Shown here in pieces: positions 17,531-25,855 of a stretch of 64,000 nucleotides of DNA. Location of the stretch: the NCBI GenBank assembly GCA_004134985.1, contig REGQ01000058.1:186001-250000 (forward strand), read 5' to 3'. The notes beneath the pieces are model-generated. The model saw only the letters and a list, made by a program, of their open reading frames with translations, was not told the DNA's origin and made no database searches. Source of the stretch: Paenibacillaceae bacterium (GTDB lineage Bacteria > Bacillota > Bacilli > Paenibacillales > Paenibacillaceae). How positions within the stretch are numbered: the stretch's first letter is position 1; the number at the start of each line of letters is the position of its first letter. The position numbers and the translations under genes are program-made.

Positions 17531-17561
17531 CCACTCTTTCCAACATATTGAGAAAGAGTGG
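17531..17561. promoter_or_regulatory. Hairpin in the leader of the 125-aa gene
   Basis: CCACTCTTT (17531-17539) pairs with AAAGAGTGG (17553-17561) around a 13-base loop. On the minus strand the stem is followed by A-residues, not U, so it is not a normal terminator. It sits just upstream of the RBS and could stabilise or gate the message. Confidence 0.4.
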
Positions 17562-17597
17562 GTGTTCTTACTTGTTATTTTTATTTAAACAAAATTT

Positions 17598-17852
17598 CTA
17601 TTTTAGAATGAATTCTGACAGCTTGCTTTTTAATACATTGTTAGACTCAATTTGATTGCTCACATCATCTACTTCGTTATTAATTTGTCTAATACGCTCT
17701 TCAAGTTCCTCTTTCTCATTGATTCGAGTTAACTTTTCATCATTTAGCAAAATATTAGCTTGTTCAACTTCTTCTGATGCTTTGGTAAACATTGAAATGG
17801 CATTTGCAACTTTTTGTTTTGCATGTGTTACTCTATTTTTCTTAAAATCCAT
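17598..17852 (-). CDS. 84-aa coiled-coil protein
   Basis: ATG 17852 with RBS GAAAGGG. Almost entirely helical with heptads (VEQANILLNDEKLTRINEKE, ELEERIRQINNEVDDVSNQI), so a small coiled-coil protein. It follows the SPFH gene by 17 bases and is probably in the same operon; it may bind that protein's own coiled coil, but this is inference. Confidence 0.65.
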   Translation of the reverse strand: MDFKKNRVTHAKQKVANAISMFTKASEEVEQANILLNDEKLTRINEKEELEERIRQINNEVDDVSNQIESNNVLKSKLSEFILK

Positions 17853-17869
17853 ATTTCAATTCACCCTTT

Positions 17870-18712
17870 CTATTCTAAAAATTCTTTAGGCAGTTGTAGA
17901 ATTCCTGAATCCGATCCCCATACTTTAGGGAATTGAACATCCTTGATATTCTTTACAAATTCCCAAGTGATAATGTTACTGTTGATTGATTGCTGAATGA
18001 GACGATTCGATTCGCTTTCACCACGAGCTTTTTCAATAGCAGAATCAGCTACTCCTTTTGCTTCCTCTCTTTTCCGTTGAGCTTCTTTCTTTGCGATTTC
18101 AAGCTCAGTGTTTTTGCGCTCTAGTTCTTGTGCTGCTTCTACACGTTTGTCAATAGCTTCCTGTGTTTTTGCATCTGGTTTTGGAACACCAACTGTTACG
18201 TTAGAGACAATGAATCCAAGCTTAGCAACATCTTCAGAGAATTGTTTCTGAACCTCAATAGCTGCCTCTGATGACTTTTCTCCATATACATCAATCACTG
18301 TAAACTTTGAAATTGATTTACGTGCTGCATCCCAAAAGCGTGTGCGTAGATATGTATCTTCGATTTCACTAACTGGAATTGGCCCGAATGTATTAAAAAT
18401 ATATGAAACTTTATCTGGTTCAATTTGGTAATTGAATGCAAAATCAATCGTGATATTCTTACCATCGGAGGTTGCAATTTGAATTTCTTTGTATTCTTTA
18501 GTTTGCATGCGAACAGGATACTTGGTTACTTTATCAAATAGACCTGTTACTTGCCATCCTTGTCCTAGATTCGCATCTTTCACACCACCGTTTGGAGAAT
18601 ATACAATCCCCACATAGCCATTTGGAATTCTCACAGTCACCATCATAGCGACAATCAATCCGACAATCAATATTGCACCAATTACGCTTGCACCAATTCT
18701 AAAGAAATTCAT
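17870..18712 (-). CDS. SPFH/prohibitin-domain membrane protein
   Basis: 280 residues from ATG 18712. Residues 4-28 form a single membrane helix (IGAILIVGLIVAMMVTV). The SPFH core follows (IPNGYVGIVYSPNGGVK, QTKEYKEIQIATSDGKNITI, FWDAARKSISKFTVIDVY) and then a long charged coiled coil (residues about 195-240). SPFH proteins oligomerise into rings on membranes and organise or protect membrane regions; several phages carry them, with unclear roles. Earlier in-frame starts (18721, 18778) have poor RBS spacing. It overlaps the 53-aa membrane gene by 14 bases, suggesting a two-protein membrane unit. Confidence 0.88.
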   Translation of the reverse strand: MNFFRIGASVIGAILIVGLIVAMMVTVRIPNGYVGIVYSPNGGVKDANLGQGWQVTGLFDKVTKYPVRMQTKEYKEIQIATSDGKNITIDFAFNYQIEPDKVSYIFNTFGPIPVSEIEDTYLRTRFWDAARKSISKFTVIDVYGEKSSEAAIEVQKQFSEDVAKLGFIVSNVTVGVPKPDAKTQEAIDKRVEAAQELERKNTELEIAKKEAQRKREEAKGVADSAIEKARGESESNRLIQQSINSNIITWEFVKNIKDVQFPKVWGSDSGILQLPKEFLE

Positions 18713-18860
18713 TTTTATTATCATCCTCTTGTTTTTTATTTTTGAAGGGTTGTATCTTTGTATCAATGTACTTTCCAATCTTATAATACAAGGGTGCCAT
18801 TAGAATCCATAAAACACCCATAAGCATTATAATGACAATGCAGCCAGCCAAAATTTGAAT
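18699..18860 (-). CDS. 53-aa membrane protein, apparent ATT start
   Basis: A frame of 53 codons (reads IQILAGCIVIIMLMGVLWIL, then a basic-acidic tail ending DDNKNEFL). It has one strong membrane helix and a charged tail. AGGAGG at 18868-18873 is 7 bases before ATT 18860, and the ATT shares its A with the stop of the upstream gene (TAATT, like the usual TAATG). The only standard alternative, TTG 18851, is 16 bases from the RBS. It precedes and overlaps the SPFH gene, where bacteria often keep an NfeD-type partner; this protein is too short for NfeD but may play a similar membrane role. Confidence 0.65.
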   Translation of the reverse strand: MQILAGCIVIIMLMGVLWILMAPLYYKIGKYIDTKIQPFKNKKQEDDNKNEFL

Positions 18861-19081
18861 TAGAATTCCTCCTCCCACTTCCCGAAATTAATGTAAATTA
18901 GTTCTTGTTCATGAGTAATTATGACTTTCTTAAACTCTAAAGAATTAATCACCTCTTTTGCTGATACATAGAGCCTTCCTGAATAGTCACCTGGTTGATC
19001 CTGTATCACTTTATAAATATCTCCATGTAAGTGCTCAAAGACTATCTCAGCAGCTTCTCTTGCTCCTTTCCATCGCCACAT
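18860..19081 (-). CDS. 73-aa unknown protein
   Basis: ATG 19081 lies nine bases after the strong RBS AAAGGAGGTG; GTG 19093 is part of that RBS. The protein starts MWRWKGAREAAEIVFEHL and is acidic at the end (FGKWEEEF), where its codons form the RBS of the next gene. No family recognised. Confidence 0.65.
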   Translation of the reverse strand: MWRWKGAREAAEIVFEHLHGDIYKVIQDQPGDYSGRLYVSAKEVINSLEFKKVIITHEQELIYINFGKWEEEF

Positions 19082-19147
19082 TAAGTGTTCCACCTCCTTT
19101 AATGAAAGATTTCAACTTTCTATTTTTCAATGGAAATTTAAAATTAT

Positions 19148-19384
19148 TTATTTTTTCTTTTTAGCTGCTCGTTTCAACTTTCGTTCAGCGGCAAATTTAG
19201 TCAAAGTTGACTCTGTATTCTTACTCCCTGGAACCAAGTACAGTCCCTCGAAAGTTAACTCGAGTTTCTTACACTCTGTAATCGCCTCCCGTTCAGCTGC
19301 CGCTCTCACTCCAATTAGGTTGTTAATAACGAAGCTCTTTCCTTCCTTGTTTGTTGCTGTGGCATAGTAAATATAATTAGTCAT
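19148..19384 (-). CDS. 78-aa unknown basic protein
   Basis: ATG 19384 follows AAGGAG by nine bases. An N-terminal half with YYATATNKEGKSFVINNLIG and a helical, very basic C-terminus (AAERKLKRAAKKKK) suggest nucleic-acid contact. Not recognised. It lies directly downstream of the RecJ-like gene. Confidence 0.65.
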   Translation of the reverse strand: MTNYIYYATATNKEGKSFVINNLIGVRAAAEREAITECKKLELTFEGLYLVPGSKNTESTLTKFAAERKLKRAAKKKK

Positions 19385-19412
19385 TTAAATTATCTCCTTT
19401 TATGTGTTTTAC

Positions 19413-21095
19413 TTATCTGTAATCGTCAATGAAAACTTGTTTAGTTTTTTCAATCTTAAATTTGGGTTTGAATACTTTCCATTCATTTAAATTCAAATTA
19501 CCGATGACATCAATTGTCTTATCAATAGGAAACTCTTCCAAATACTCTGTTTCGACTCTGAATTTTAATACAGTGAGATTAGGCTTTTTACTTTCCAGGT
19601 CACTCTTTTTCATGGCCCAGGTTGCTGATTCAGCAAATCCAGAAGCTTTCAGTGTGTCTAGGTTTTTTCCAATCGTATCTTTTTTAACTATGTATAAATC
19701 TTTGATGAGAAATTTAGGCTCTGGACATTCATTCCCACTGACTTTTGCAAACTCTGCAACATCATTAATTAGCTTTTCTGTAATGTCTGACACATTAACC
19801 GCAAAGTCATATTCAACTTCATAATCAAATCTCACATCATTTAATCCTTTATTTAAACTCAACTGAAATGCGTCAAGAGTGTTCCTTTTAATCCCCACTC
19901 CTCCAGCACCAGGATGTCCACCTGAGAATAAAACCTCTGGCATTGAGCCAACAAAGCTCAGAAAATTGAATCCTGCAAATGACCTGAAGCTACCATGAAA
20001 TTCGTCATCATTCTCCGCTGACTTTCCAAGTACAATAACTGGACGCTTAAACTTGTTAGCAATATCAGAAGCAATCAATCCATTCATATTTTTCCCGAGT
20101 GTTTCATCGACAATAATAATACATTTGCTACTTAAATCAATTGCTGGGACTATTCTTTCAATAGCAGCCTTTTGTTTAATCTTACGTTCTTCATTCATAG
20201 CTTGCAATTCTCTTGCAAGCTTTTCTGCATATTTTTCATCTTTTGTTGTTAATAGCTCAATAGCCATTTCGATTTTATCCATTCTTGAAGCTGCGTTTAA
20301 GAATGGAGTGACACCAAATGAATAATCTGTAGACGTTAGCTTGCTCGTGTCTTTTTTTAATACTTTTAAAATAGCTTTAACACCTGGATTCTTGACATTT
20401 TCAAGCGATGATTTTACTATGTATCGATTCTCTTCCTTCAACATTGACATTTGATCACTATGTAATCCAATTCCAGCTAAGTCAATTAAATCATCTGAAT
20501 AGCTTGTCAAGAAATGATCATCTAACACCTGACAGACTTTCCATGCTAACAGTGAACCTGAAGTATGCTTATTCGGATAATTACAATCTTTATGCTTGTC
20601 ATTTAATAAGATACAATAATCATTTTCGACATTCACTTCATGGTGATCAATGATAATAATATCGATGCCACGTTCACTGATTTCCTTGCATGCTTCCCAT
20701 TCATTGCTGCTGCTATCCAGGACGATAAGTAAATCCGTATTCTCTGGAACTTCATCTTTCCTGAGATGAACTCCATGACCTTCAGAACGTTGAGCATGAA
20801 AATATTTAACTTTTTTTGTGAAATTAATTAAATAATTAAAAATTATTGCTGTTGAATTCTCACCATCTGCATCAATATCAGCATGTAATGAAATATTCTC
20901 ATTATTGAATATCGCTTTCATTATTCGCTCTTTTACTTTTTCAATATTCCTTAGTAGATATGGGCTATGCAACTCTTTAGTTGTCGGATTCAGATGTTTC
21001 TCTAAATCTTTTATCCCTCTTATCTTCCCAAGTTTTTCTTTTAGTTCATCTCCTTTATTGTATTTAGTAATGGGAATCTTTTCTTTCCAAGCCAT
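19413..21095 (-). CDS. RecJ-like single-stranded DNA exonuclease (YorK-like)
   Basis: 560 residues, close to SPbeta YorK. The DHH phosphoesterase motifs are complete: HADIDADGENS (His71, Asp73, Asp75, Asp77), LIVLDSS (Asp127), IIIDHHEVN (150-152) and LAGIGLHSDQ. The C-terminal DHHA1 domain has FSGGHPGAGGVGI. RecJ degrades single-stranded DNA 5' to 3' with Mn or Mg and feeds recombination and repair. A near-consensus promoter at 21126-21155 precedes it, so it begins a transcript. Confidence 0.93.
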   Translation of the reverse strand: MAWKEKIPITKYNKGDELKEKLGKIRGIKDLEKHLNPTTKELHSPYLLRNIEKVKERIMKAIFNNENISLHADIDADGENSTAIIFNYLINFTKKVKYFHAQRSEGHGVHLRKDEVPENTDLLIVLDSSSNEWEACKEISERGIDIIIIDHHEVNVENDYCILLNDKHKDCNYPNKHTSGSLLAWKVCQVLDDHFLTSYSDDLIDLAGIGLHSDQMSMLKEENRYIVKSSLENVKNPGVKAILKVLKKDTSKLTSTDYSFGVTPFLNAASRMDKIEMAIELLTTKDEKYAEKLARELQAMNEERKIKQKAAIERIVPAIDLSSKCIIIVDETLGKNMNGLIASDIANKFKRPVIVLGKSAENDDEFHGSFRSFAGFNFLSFVGSMPEVLFSGGHPGAGGVGIKRNTLDAFQLSLNKGLNDVRFDYEVEYDFAVNVSDITEKLINDVAEFAKVSGNECPEPKFLIKDLYIVKKDTIGKNLDTLKASGFAESATWAMKKSDLESKKPNLTVLKFRVETEYLEEFPIDKTIDVIGNLNLNEWKVFKPKFKIEKTKQVFIDDYR

Positions 21096-21125
21096 TTTGT
21101 ATTACCCCTTTCTTATTGCTGAACC

Positions 21126-21155
21126 AATATATCAGTGAACAGTATACATTGTCAA
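21126..21155 (-). promoter_or_regulatory. Promoter of the RecJ-like gene
   Basis: Minus-strand TTGACA (21155-21150), 18-base spacer, then TATATT (21131-21126), about 30 bases before the ATG. The spacer contains GTATAC and TGTTCACTG. The signal fits sigma-A. Confidence 0.65.
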
Positions 21156-21172
21156 TATAATATTTATGTATT

Positions 21173-21391
21173 TTATTTATTATCTAATATCAGACCGGAT
21201 TTTTCTATATCTTGAACCATACTGCTCAATATGGCAAACTCTTTAGGGTTCAAGAATAGTTCTTTTTCTTCATACAAACACTCCATTACCTTCATCAAAC
21301 CAGTATGCATATTCAATAATTGTTTTTCAGTCAATTTAAATGTACCAGTTGTTTTTGTTTCCTCTAACGTTTCGATGGTTAGTGTTTTCAT
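21173..21391 (-). CDS. 72-aa unknown protein
   Basis: ATG 21391, RBS AAGGAG. Helical protein rich in Glu, Leu and Met (LTEKQLLNMHTGLMKVMECL, LSSMVQDIEKSGLIL). No family recognised. Ends just upstream of the RecJ promoter. Confidence 0.65.
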   Translation of the reverse strand: MKTLTIETLEETKTTGTFKLTEKQLLNMHTGLMKVMECLYEEKELFLNPKEFAILSSMVQDIEKSGLILDNK

Positions 21392-21405
21392 AGTCCACTA
21401 TCTCC

Positions 21406-21759
21406 TTATTTGGTTAGCTGGATTAATTCGCTTTTCAGAGAGTTGATTTTTTGCTGGTACTCAATATCATTAAATAATTTGTATAAGCTTTTATAATCTT
21501 CGATTTCCTGTAGAAGCAAATCCACTGCAAGTTTTTGTTCATTTGATAGATTTTTATCTTGAATTGGTATGCATGCCGCGTGTGCTGCCTCTATGATTTG
21601 ATTGGAATTGTTTTTTGCATGCACAAGATAAGTTACTTCCCTTTTCCCTACTCCTCGATTGTATTGATATTTAATAAAAACTGTATTGATAATGTAAACA
21701 TCATCACCATAACCATACAATTTAACTTTATCATCCAAACTAAGAGGTTTGATAGTCAT
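21406..21759 (-). CDS. 117-aa unknown protein
   Basis: ATG 21759 lies after AAAGTGAGTGAT; GTG 21771 lies inside that element. N-terminal beta part (DDVYIINTVFIKYQY, EVTYLVHAKNNSNQ) and C-terminal coiled helices (LLLQEIEDYKSLYKLFNDIE). Not recognised. Same operon as its neighbours. Confidence 0.65.
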   Translation of the reverse strand: MTIKPLSLDDKVKLYGYGDDVYIINTVFIKYQYNRGVGKREVTYLVHAKNNSNQIIEAAHAACIPIQDKNLSNEQKLAVDLLLQEIEDYKSLYKLFNDIEYQQKINSLKSELIQLTK

Positions 21760-21763
21760 GAAA

Positions 21764-22021
21764 TCACTCACTTTTAGGAATTTTTTTTATTACCTTTTTA
21801 TAATATTCATTTTTTAATTGATTAATAATATTCTCAAGCTTCTCGGCCTCAAGATCATCTTTATAATATTTTTCTAGATAATTCTGTAGCGCCATTTTAT
21901 TCTCTTCCGTGTGATTTTCAATAGTTTCAAAAGCTTTATCAGCATCTGACAACATTAATAAGCTAGCGAAAATTAGAAATTCTCTGTCAATTTGTTTGAT
22001 TTTTGTTTTTATTCTGACCAT
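21764..22021 (-). CDS. 85-aa unknown helical protein
   Basis: ATG 22021 follows GGCGGTGAT. Basic start (MVRIKTKIKQ), then helical and acidic (TIENHTEENKMALQNYLEKY), ending KKVIKKIPKSE. No motif. The ATG at 22039 is upstream of the RBS and rejected. Confidence 0.6.
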   Translation of the reverse strand: MVRIKTKIKQIDREFLIFASLLMLSDADKAFETIENHTEENKMALQNYLEKYYKDDLEAEKLENIINQLKNEYYKKVIKKIPKSE

Positions 22022-22053
22022 ATATATCACCGCCCCCATTTAATAATATATAT

Positions 22054-22084
22054 GAAGGAGAACGAACGTTTCACGCTCTCCTTC
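22054..22084 (-). terminator. Hairpin, possible terminator
   Basis: GAAGGAGA (22054-22061) and TCTCCTTC (22077-22084) form an eight-base stem immediately after the stop of the upstream gene. On the minus strand it is followed by ATATATATTATT, a loose U-rich tail. Confidence 0.45.
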
Positions 22085-22093
22085 GAAAATTTA

Positions 22094-22819
22094 CTATGAA
22101 TTATTTACAACATGCTTTTGAACATTATAAATATCGGATCGTCCAGCACTATGAGCATACACTTGACTTTTACGTGTTTTATGTCCCAGTGTTGTGCCTT
22201 CTTTAAATACAGGATCTTTATGAACTTTTTTAGTCTTCACAGTTTCAATTGAACCAGGATTCTTCCAGATATTCATGATCCAGTGCGGTTTAAAAGGATC
22301 TTTTAATACTTCTGTCCACCTCTCTCCATAACATAATTGCAACAGTTGTGTTTGTGTGGGATTGTTTATTCCCTTCATTTCAAAATAGCTTTTTAACAAT
22401 TCATGAAAATTTTTAAGTGCTCCACCTTCTGGACGCATAAACATCACTGATGAAACTGATGCCCGAATCTCTGTTGTATAGTATTTTTCGTCAATGAAGT
22501 TATTTATTATTGCAGCTCCAGACTCAAAATCTATATTCCCATCAATTAAACCAAAACGTATTATACAAGTTGAGCCCACATGCATAAATTTTTCAGTGTT
22601 AGGATTAAATATTATAAAATTGTACTTCAATGAACAGTTATGACATAAACAGCATTTATTTTTAAATCGGTCTGAAGTTTTATCAACTATATCTTCCAGT
22701 TGCCACTCCCTCTTAGCTTCATCAAAAGTAGAACTTTTGCAATTAATAACTAAGCGATTTACAACTGAAGAGTTAGGCGACTTCAACTCAATCTTATCGT
22801 TCACATTAACTCTAACCAC
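22094..22819 (-). CDS. 241-aa unknown zinc-binding protein
   Basis: GTG 22819 lies about ten bases after AAAAGGAA. A treble-clef-like zinc site is visible near residues 55-90: CCLCHNCSLKY, then HVGSTCIIRFG; this C-x2-C...H-x-GSxC layout recurs in phage proteins that bind nucleic acids. The middle (LLQLCYGERW, PHWIMNIWKNPGS) and basic tail (HKTRKSQVYAHSAGRS) have no family I can name. A TTGACA-containing AT-rich region lies upstream. Confidence 0.7.
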   Translation of the reverse strand: MVRVNVNDKIELKSPNSSVVNRLVINCKSSTFDEAKREWQLEDIVDKTSDRFKNKCCLCHNCSLKYNFIIFNPNTEKFMHVGSTCIIRFGLIDGNIDFESGAAIINNFIDEKYYTTEIRASVSSVMFMRPEGGALKNFHELLKSYFEMKGINNPTQTQLLQLCYGERWTEVLKDPFKPHWIMNIWKNPGSIETVKTKKVHKDPVFKEGTTLGHKTRKSQVYAHSAGRSDIYNVQKHVVNNS

Positions 22820-23085
22820 TTTAAACTGATTCCTTTTAATATTGCATCACACTCCATAATAAGAATATGCGTTCGTTTGGAACACAATTCCATATTATCA
22901 TATAATACAACATATAGCAACAGGTAGAATATATAATCAATATATAGTGTAATGTTAATTGTCAATAAGAATTTTTTCTTATTTTATAATATAATGAGTT
23001 TATTCGTACTTATTTCCGTTTTATCATCTCAAATCCGACTTTTTCACATTTGAAAATCGCATCGATAAACGAATCATCTTCTCAA
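22820..23085 (-). promoter_or_regulatory. AT-rich intergenic region with promoter-like sequence
   Basis: 266 bases without a convincing gene. TTGACA (22965-22960, minus strand) is followed by TATATT at 15 bases (22944-22939), 120 bases upstream of the zinc-protein gene; spacing is short, so the promoter is tentative. A second AT-rich -10-like cluster lies nearer the gene, and GGAACACAATTCC (22879-22891) is a small palindrome. A 24-codon frame near 23030-23085 has no usable start. Confidence 0.4.
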
Positions 23086-23541
23086 TCATTTTCCTTCCAA
23101 TTTGTAAAGGGTAACTTCATAATCTTCGAATACCTCAGCTATTATACCCTTTACTACATTCCAATCAGCTCCACCTCGATCAGAACCAATTTTATAAGGA
23201 AGTGCTACTGAATAATTATGTCTTTTAGCAAAAAATTTGAGATCCGTTAACGTTGCTTTTAAAGCAGACAGATCGGTGAATTGCTTTCCATAACCATAAC
23301 CATCTTGAGCAAAGAGATTTGCAACAATTTTGGAGTAATTGTCCACTGCTGTGAACTGACATTTTCCCAGTATTTTTGGAGAGTGCATCTCTATAAAAGC
23401 TTTATATGTAACAAGCAAATCACTATACTTGTCACTAAGCTGTTTAGCAACACCGGAACCCATTACACCCTTACAGTTTACTTGATGGCCAATAATATCT
23501 TCAGTTGCCTGTAATAAATCACCTTCTATAAGTTTTATCAA
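23086..23541 (-). CDS. Macro-domain protein (ADP-ribose binding/hydrolysis)
   Basis: 151 residues, a stand-alone macro domain. IEGDLLQATEDIIGHQVNCK and GVMGSGVAKQL (Asn22 region and glycine loop) bind ADP-ribose; LPYKIGSDRGGADW is the second loop. This subgroup (TARG1/Poa1-like) often removes ADP-ribose from targets or hydrolyses ADP-ribose phosphate. TTG 23541 lies seven bases after GGAGG. In a phage it may reverse host ADP-ribosylation or recycle nucleotides released by it; the choice is not decidable here. It is followed by the putative dioxygenase gene upstream in the same operon. Confidence 0.88.
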   Translation of the reverse strand: MIKLIEGDLLQATEDIIGHQVNCKGVMGSGVAKQLSDKYSDLLVTYKAFIEMHSPKILGKCQFTAVDNYSKIVANLFAQDGYGYGKQFTDLSALKATLTDLKFFAKRHNYSVALPYKIGSDRGGADWNVVKGIIAEVFEDYEVTLYKLEGK

Positions 23542-23560
23542 TTACCTTCCTCCTTTGTTT

Positions 23561-24232
23561 TTACCAGCCAAAATTCTCTGGGACATATACTTGAATTTGT
23601 GTCCTTAGAATCTTTCTCAGGTCACTTTGAGGTTGCATGTGATCAGTCTCCGTGACTCGGATCAAGTATCTCCACTCATGCTCAGTTGCCCTTACTCCAC
23701 GATGAATATTCCACCAGTCCCATTCTACTGCTGTACATGATGGTACGGGCGTTACCGATAGATCTTCTTTATCATTAATCTGTTCATTAACCATCTTATA
23801 TAAATCTGTTGTGGGTTCATTAGGGACATTTAGTATTGTAGGCTGTGTCACGAATTCAGTTAAGCAACCTTGCCCCGTCACCAGCAAATGAAATCGCGAG
23901 TACGTCATATTCTCTTGTGAATGAATGTCAGGATTACCTTTGGAATCAGGACGAAGATCATTACCTCTTGGTACACCATCAGTATGCCACGAAGGAATTG
24001 CTGGATAAAAGCCTGGAACTAGCATATGTATTTTGGTATCAACAATAATATGCTTTCTATCAAACTTTAAATTCATTGCTCCAATTGCGGACTTAGTTAG
24101 TTCGCCACCGTATTTTAATGCGTCCTCTAGGCTTGCATTCCATAGCTGAGGAGTGTTTTTGATTACATCTTCAGATGGCTGAACAATTTTATTTCCGAAT
24201 CGTAGGGGGTTTCTATTGAATAACACTCTCAT
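23561..24232 (-). CDS. Putative 2-oxoglutarate/Fe(II) dioxygenase-like protein
   Basis: 223 residues from ATG 24232 (RBS AGAGGTGA; GTG 24241 overlaps it). Residues 63-90 read VDTKIHMLVPGFYPAIP then SWHTDGVPRG, giving an H-x-D pair (His83, Asp85). A distal NIHRGVRATEHEWRYLIR supplies His177 and Arg192, the remaining iron and 2-oxoglutarate ligands of the double-stranded beta-helix fold. I infer an oxygenase, but many such folds are inactive. Substrate unknown: nucleobases, proteins or small molecules are all possible. It sits beside the macro-domain gene. Confidence 0.65.
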   Translation of the reverse strand: MRVLFNRNPLRFGNKIVQPSEDVIKNTPQLWNASLEDALKYGGELTKSAIGAMNLKFDRKHIIVDTKIHMLVPGFYPAIPSWHTDGVPRGNDLRPDSKGNPDIHSQENMTYSRFHLLVTGQGCLTEFVTQPTILNVPNEPTTDLYKMVNEQINDKEDLSVTPVPSCTAVEWDWWNIHRGVRATEHEWRYLIRVTETDHMQPQSDLRKILRTQIQVYVPENFGW

Positions 24233-24257
24233 TTTATTCACCTCTGGTCTATGTTTT

Positions 24258-24674
24258 TCACTTGATTAAATGATCATCTATGTATGCCAACATTTTCAAC
24301 AGTTGTTTTTGCTTGTGAAACGGAAGTTTGTTTATTTTTTCTGCGGTCACTTCCATTCTAAACCCGCTATTTGGCTCATTAATCTCCTGGAGAATATTTT
24401 CGATCATATTATCAAGCTTGTCATTATCATAATTAGCAATTAACTCTTTGTAGTTTGAGCTAATAATTAAGAATGACTGTATAGGAGCAAAAAGCAGCAA
24501 TACTAAATAACCAAAGATTTTTATATTTGCATCAACTTTATTAATACTATAAACCGAAAGGAATAAACCCCCAATAATCACCAGCACCACAATACCAATT
24601 AATTCTAGTGAAGATTTTTTTATATACTTTGCAAATAGATTCCTGTTTTTTAAATTTCTAATTGCGTTATTCAT
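24258..24674 (-). CDS. 138-aa two-helix membrane protein
   Basis: ATG 24674, six bases after AAGGAG; the longer frame from 24737 overlaps the upstream gene. Two membrane helices (LIGIVVLVIIGGLFLSVYSI, and FGYLVLLLFAPIQSFLIIS) follow a basic N-terminus; the C-terminal half is cytoplasmic and helical (FHKQKQLLKMLAYIDDHL). Function unknown. Confidence 0.7.
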   Translation of the reverse strand: MNNAIRNLKNRNLFAKYIKKSSLELIGIVVLVIIGGLFLSVYSINKVDANIKIFGYLVLLLFAPIQSFLIISSNYKELIANYDNDKLDNMIENILQEINEPNSGFRMEVTAEKINKLPFHKQKQLLKMLAYIDDHLIK

Positions 24675-25083
24675 GTTGTGCTCCTTGTGGAAATGTAATT
24701 TCAATCCCATTGTCTTTAATATTAGACAGATCCTCATTTTTTACATCTTCTTTTACAAGACCCCATCCAAATAATGTCCTACCATAATAAAGATCGTTCA
24801 ACTCTAATTCCTTATCAAACATATCTCCTCTCATTCGGACAATTCGCTCTTTAAAAAATTCATTTCCAATGATATTATACTCATCATCATACAAATTAAA
24901 AGATTCCTCATCTCTCTCACTATCCTTGTAAGTTGTGAAAATATACATCTCGTCTGGCAATTTTGGATCTGATTTTAACCATTCATACACTTCTTCATCT
25001 GTGTTTGCAACTAAGTAAGTCAAGATACCTTTTTGGCTGTCTCTTGGTGAATAATGAATAAACATTATTTTATATAGATTCAT
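24667..25083 (-). CDS. 138-aa unknown protein
   Basis: ATG 25083 follows AAAGGATGAG; the longer frame to 25152 lacks an RBS. Starts MNLYKIMFIHYSPRDSQKGI, a beta strand typical of small ferredoxin-like folds, with an acidic middle (ESFNLYDDEYN). Similar proteins are common in Bacillus phages without known role. Overlaps the membrane gene by eight bases. Confidence 0.7.
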   Translation of the reverse strand: MNLYKIMFIHYSPRDSQKGILTYLVANTDEEVYEWLKSDPKLPDEMYIFTTYKDSERDEESFNLYDDEYNIIGNEFFKERIVRMRGDMFDKELELNDLYYGRTLFGWGLVKEDVKNEDLSNIKDNGIEITFPQGAQHE

Positions 25084-25120
25084 TGTTCTCATCCTTTCAG
25101 AATAAAATCGCCGTTTCATG

Positions 25121-25645
25121 CTAGCTAGTTTGTTCAAATTCTCTTTGTTCAATCCAAGTTGCTTGAATTCTCAGAAAGTCATATTCTTTTATTTCTTCTG
25201 CCCATTCAACTTCTGCCCAATCATTAATTTTATCCCAGGCTCTACTTGTGTCATCCTTTAGTTTGAAATAATATTCTTCGTTTATTTGTGGGTAATATGT
25301 CGATACTTGTCCGAAAATTCCTAATGATATTGACAGTTCTGAACTTCTTACAACTTCTAATTTTAATTTGTTTGCAAGTTCTCTCCATTGGATGTTAATT
25401 TTAGAATTTTTTTTAGCTGTAGCTGGATATGTGTTTTTCTTAAATTGGTTCTCCCATTCTCTAGGGAGAACACTCCGATCAATAGTCAAGGTCTCAATGT
25501 CAAGATACAGGTTTTTCTGCATAGGGAAACCAAGGAAGCTTTCTATTTCTATTTTATTTGCAATCCATTTATCTCCAAAAGTCCATAAGTGATTAATTTT
25601 ATCCCATGCTTCAGTGTTCCTTTTCACTTTGAAATATCTACTCAA
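25121..25645 (-). CDS. 174-aa unknown protein with internal repeat
   Basis: TTG 25645 lies nine bases after AAGGGGG; ATG 25654 abuts it. The N-terminal YFKVKRNTEAWDKINHLW is repeated near residue 125 as YFKLKDDTSRAWDKINDWA, so the protein is an internal duplication of a module of about 50 residues. No known family. It overlaps the 67-aa gene upstream. Confidence 0.65.
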   Translation of the reverse strand: MSRYFKVKRNTEAWDKINHLWTFGDKWIANKIEIESFLGFPMQKNLYLDIETLTIDRSVLPREWENQFKKNTYPATAKKNSKINIQWRELANKLKLEVVRSSELSISLGIFGQVSTYYPQINEEYYFKLKDDTSRAWDKINDWAEVEWAEEIKEYDFLRIQATWIEQREFEQTS

Positions 25646-25841
25646 CCCTATCATCCCCCTTAATAATTACAATTTGTTTTTTCAATAGTAACTCAATAAA
25701 ACTGTTTAAATCATATTTAGTTTTATGAGATGTGATTCCATCTCTCCATTCAACAGAAAGGGTATTTGAGTCAACTATTCTGGCATTAAACATTTTATTT
25801 TTATGCGCACTCCAGAAAAAATTAAAGTTTTCAGGTATCAA
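25638..25841 (-). CDS. 67-aa unknown protein
   Basis: TTG 25841 lies six bases after GAGGTG (GTG 25850 is within the RBS). Contains FFWSAHKNKMFNARIVDSNT and a C-terminal acidic end. Placed directly after the GHKL ATPase gene with a gap of only a few bases, so it belongs to that operon. Confidence 0.6.
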   Translation of the reverse strand: MIPENFNFFWSAHKNKMFNARIVDSNTLSVEWRDGITSHKTKYDLNSFIELLLKKQIVIIKGDDRVE

Positions 25842-25855
25842 TATTTTCACCTCTT

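Noticed and set aside
23020-23085. Short frame reading DDSFIDAIFKCEKVGFEMIK after the macro gene
   Set aside because: No start codon or RBS; may be chance or a remnant.
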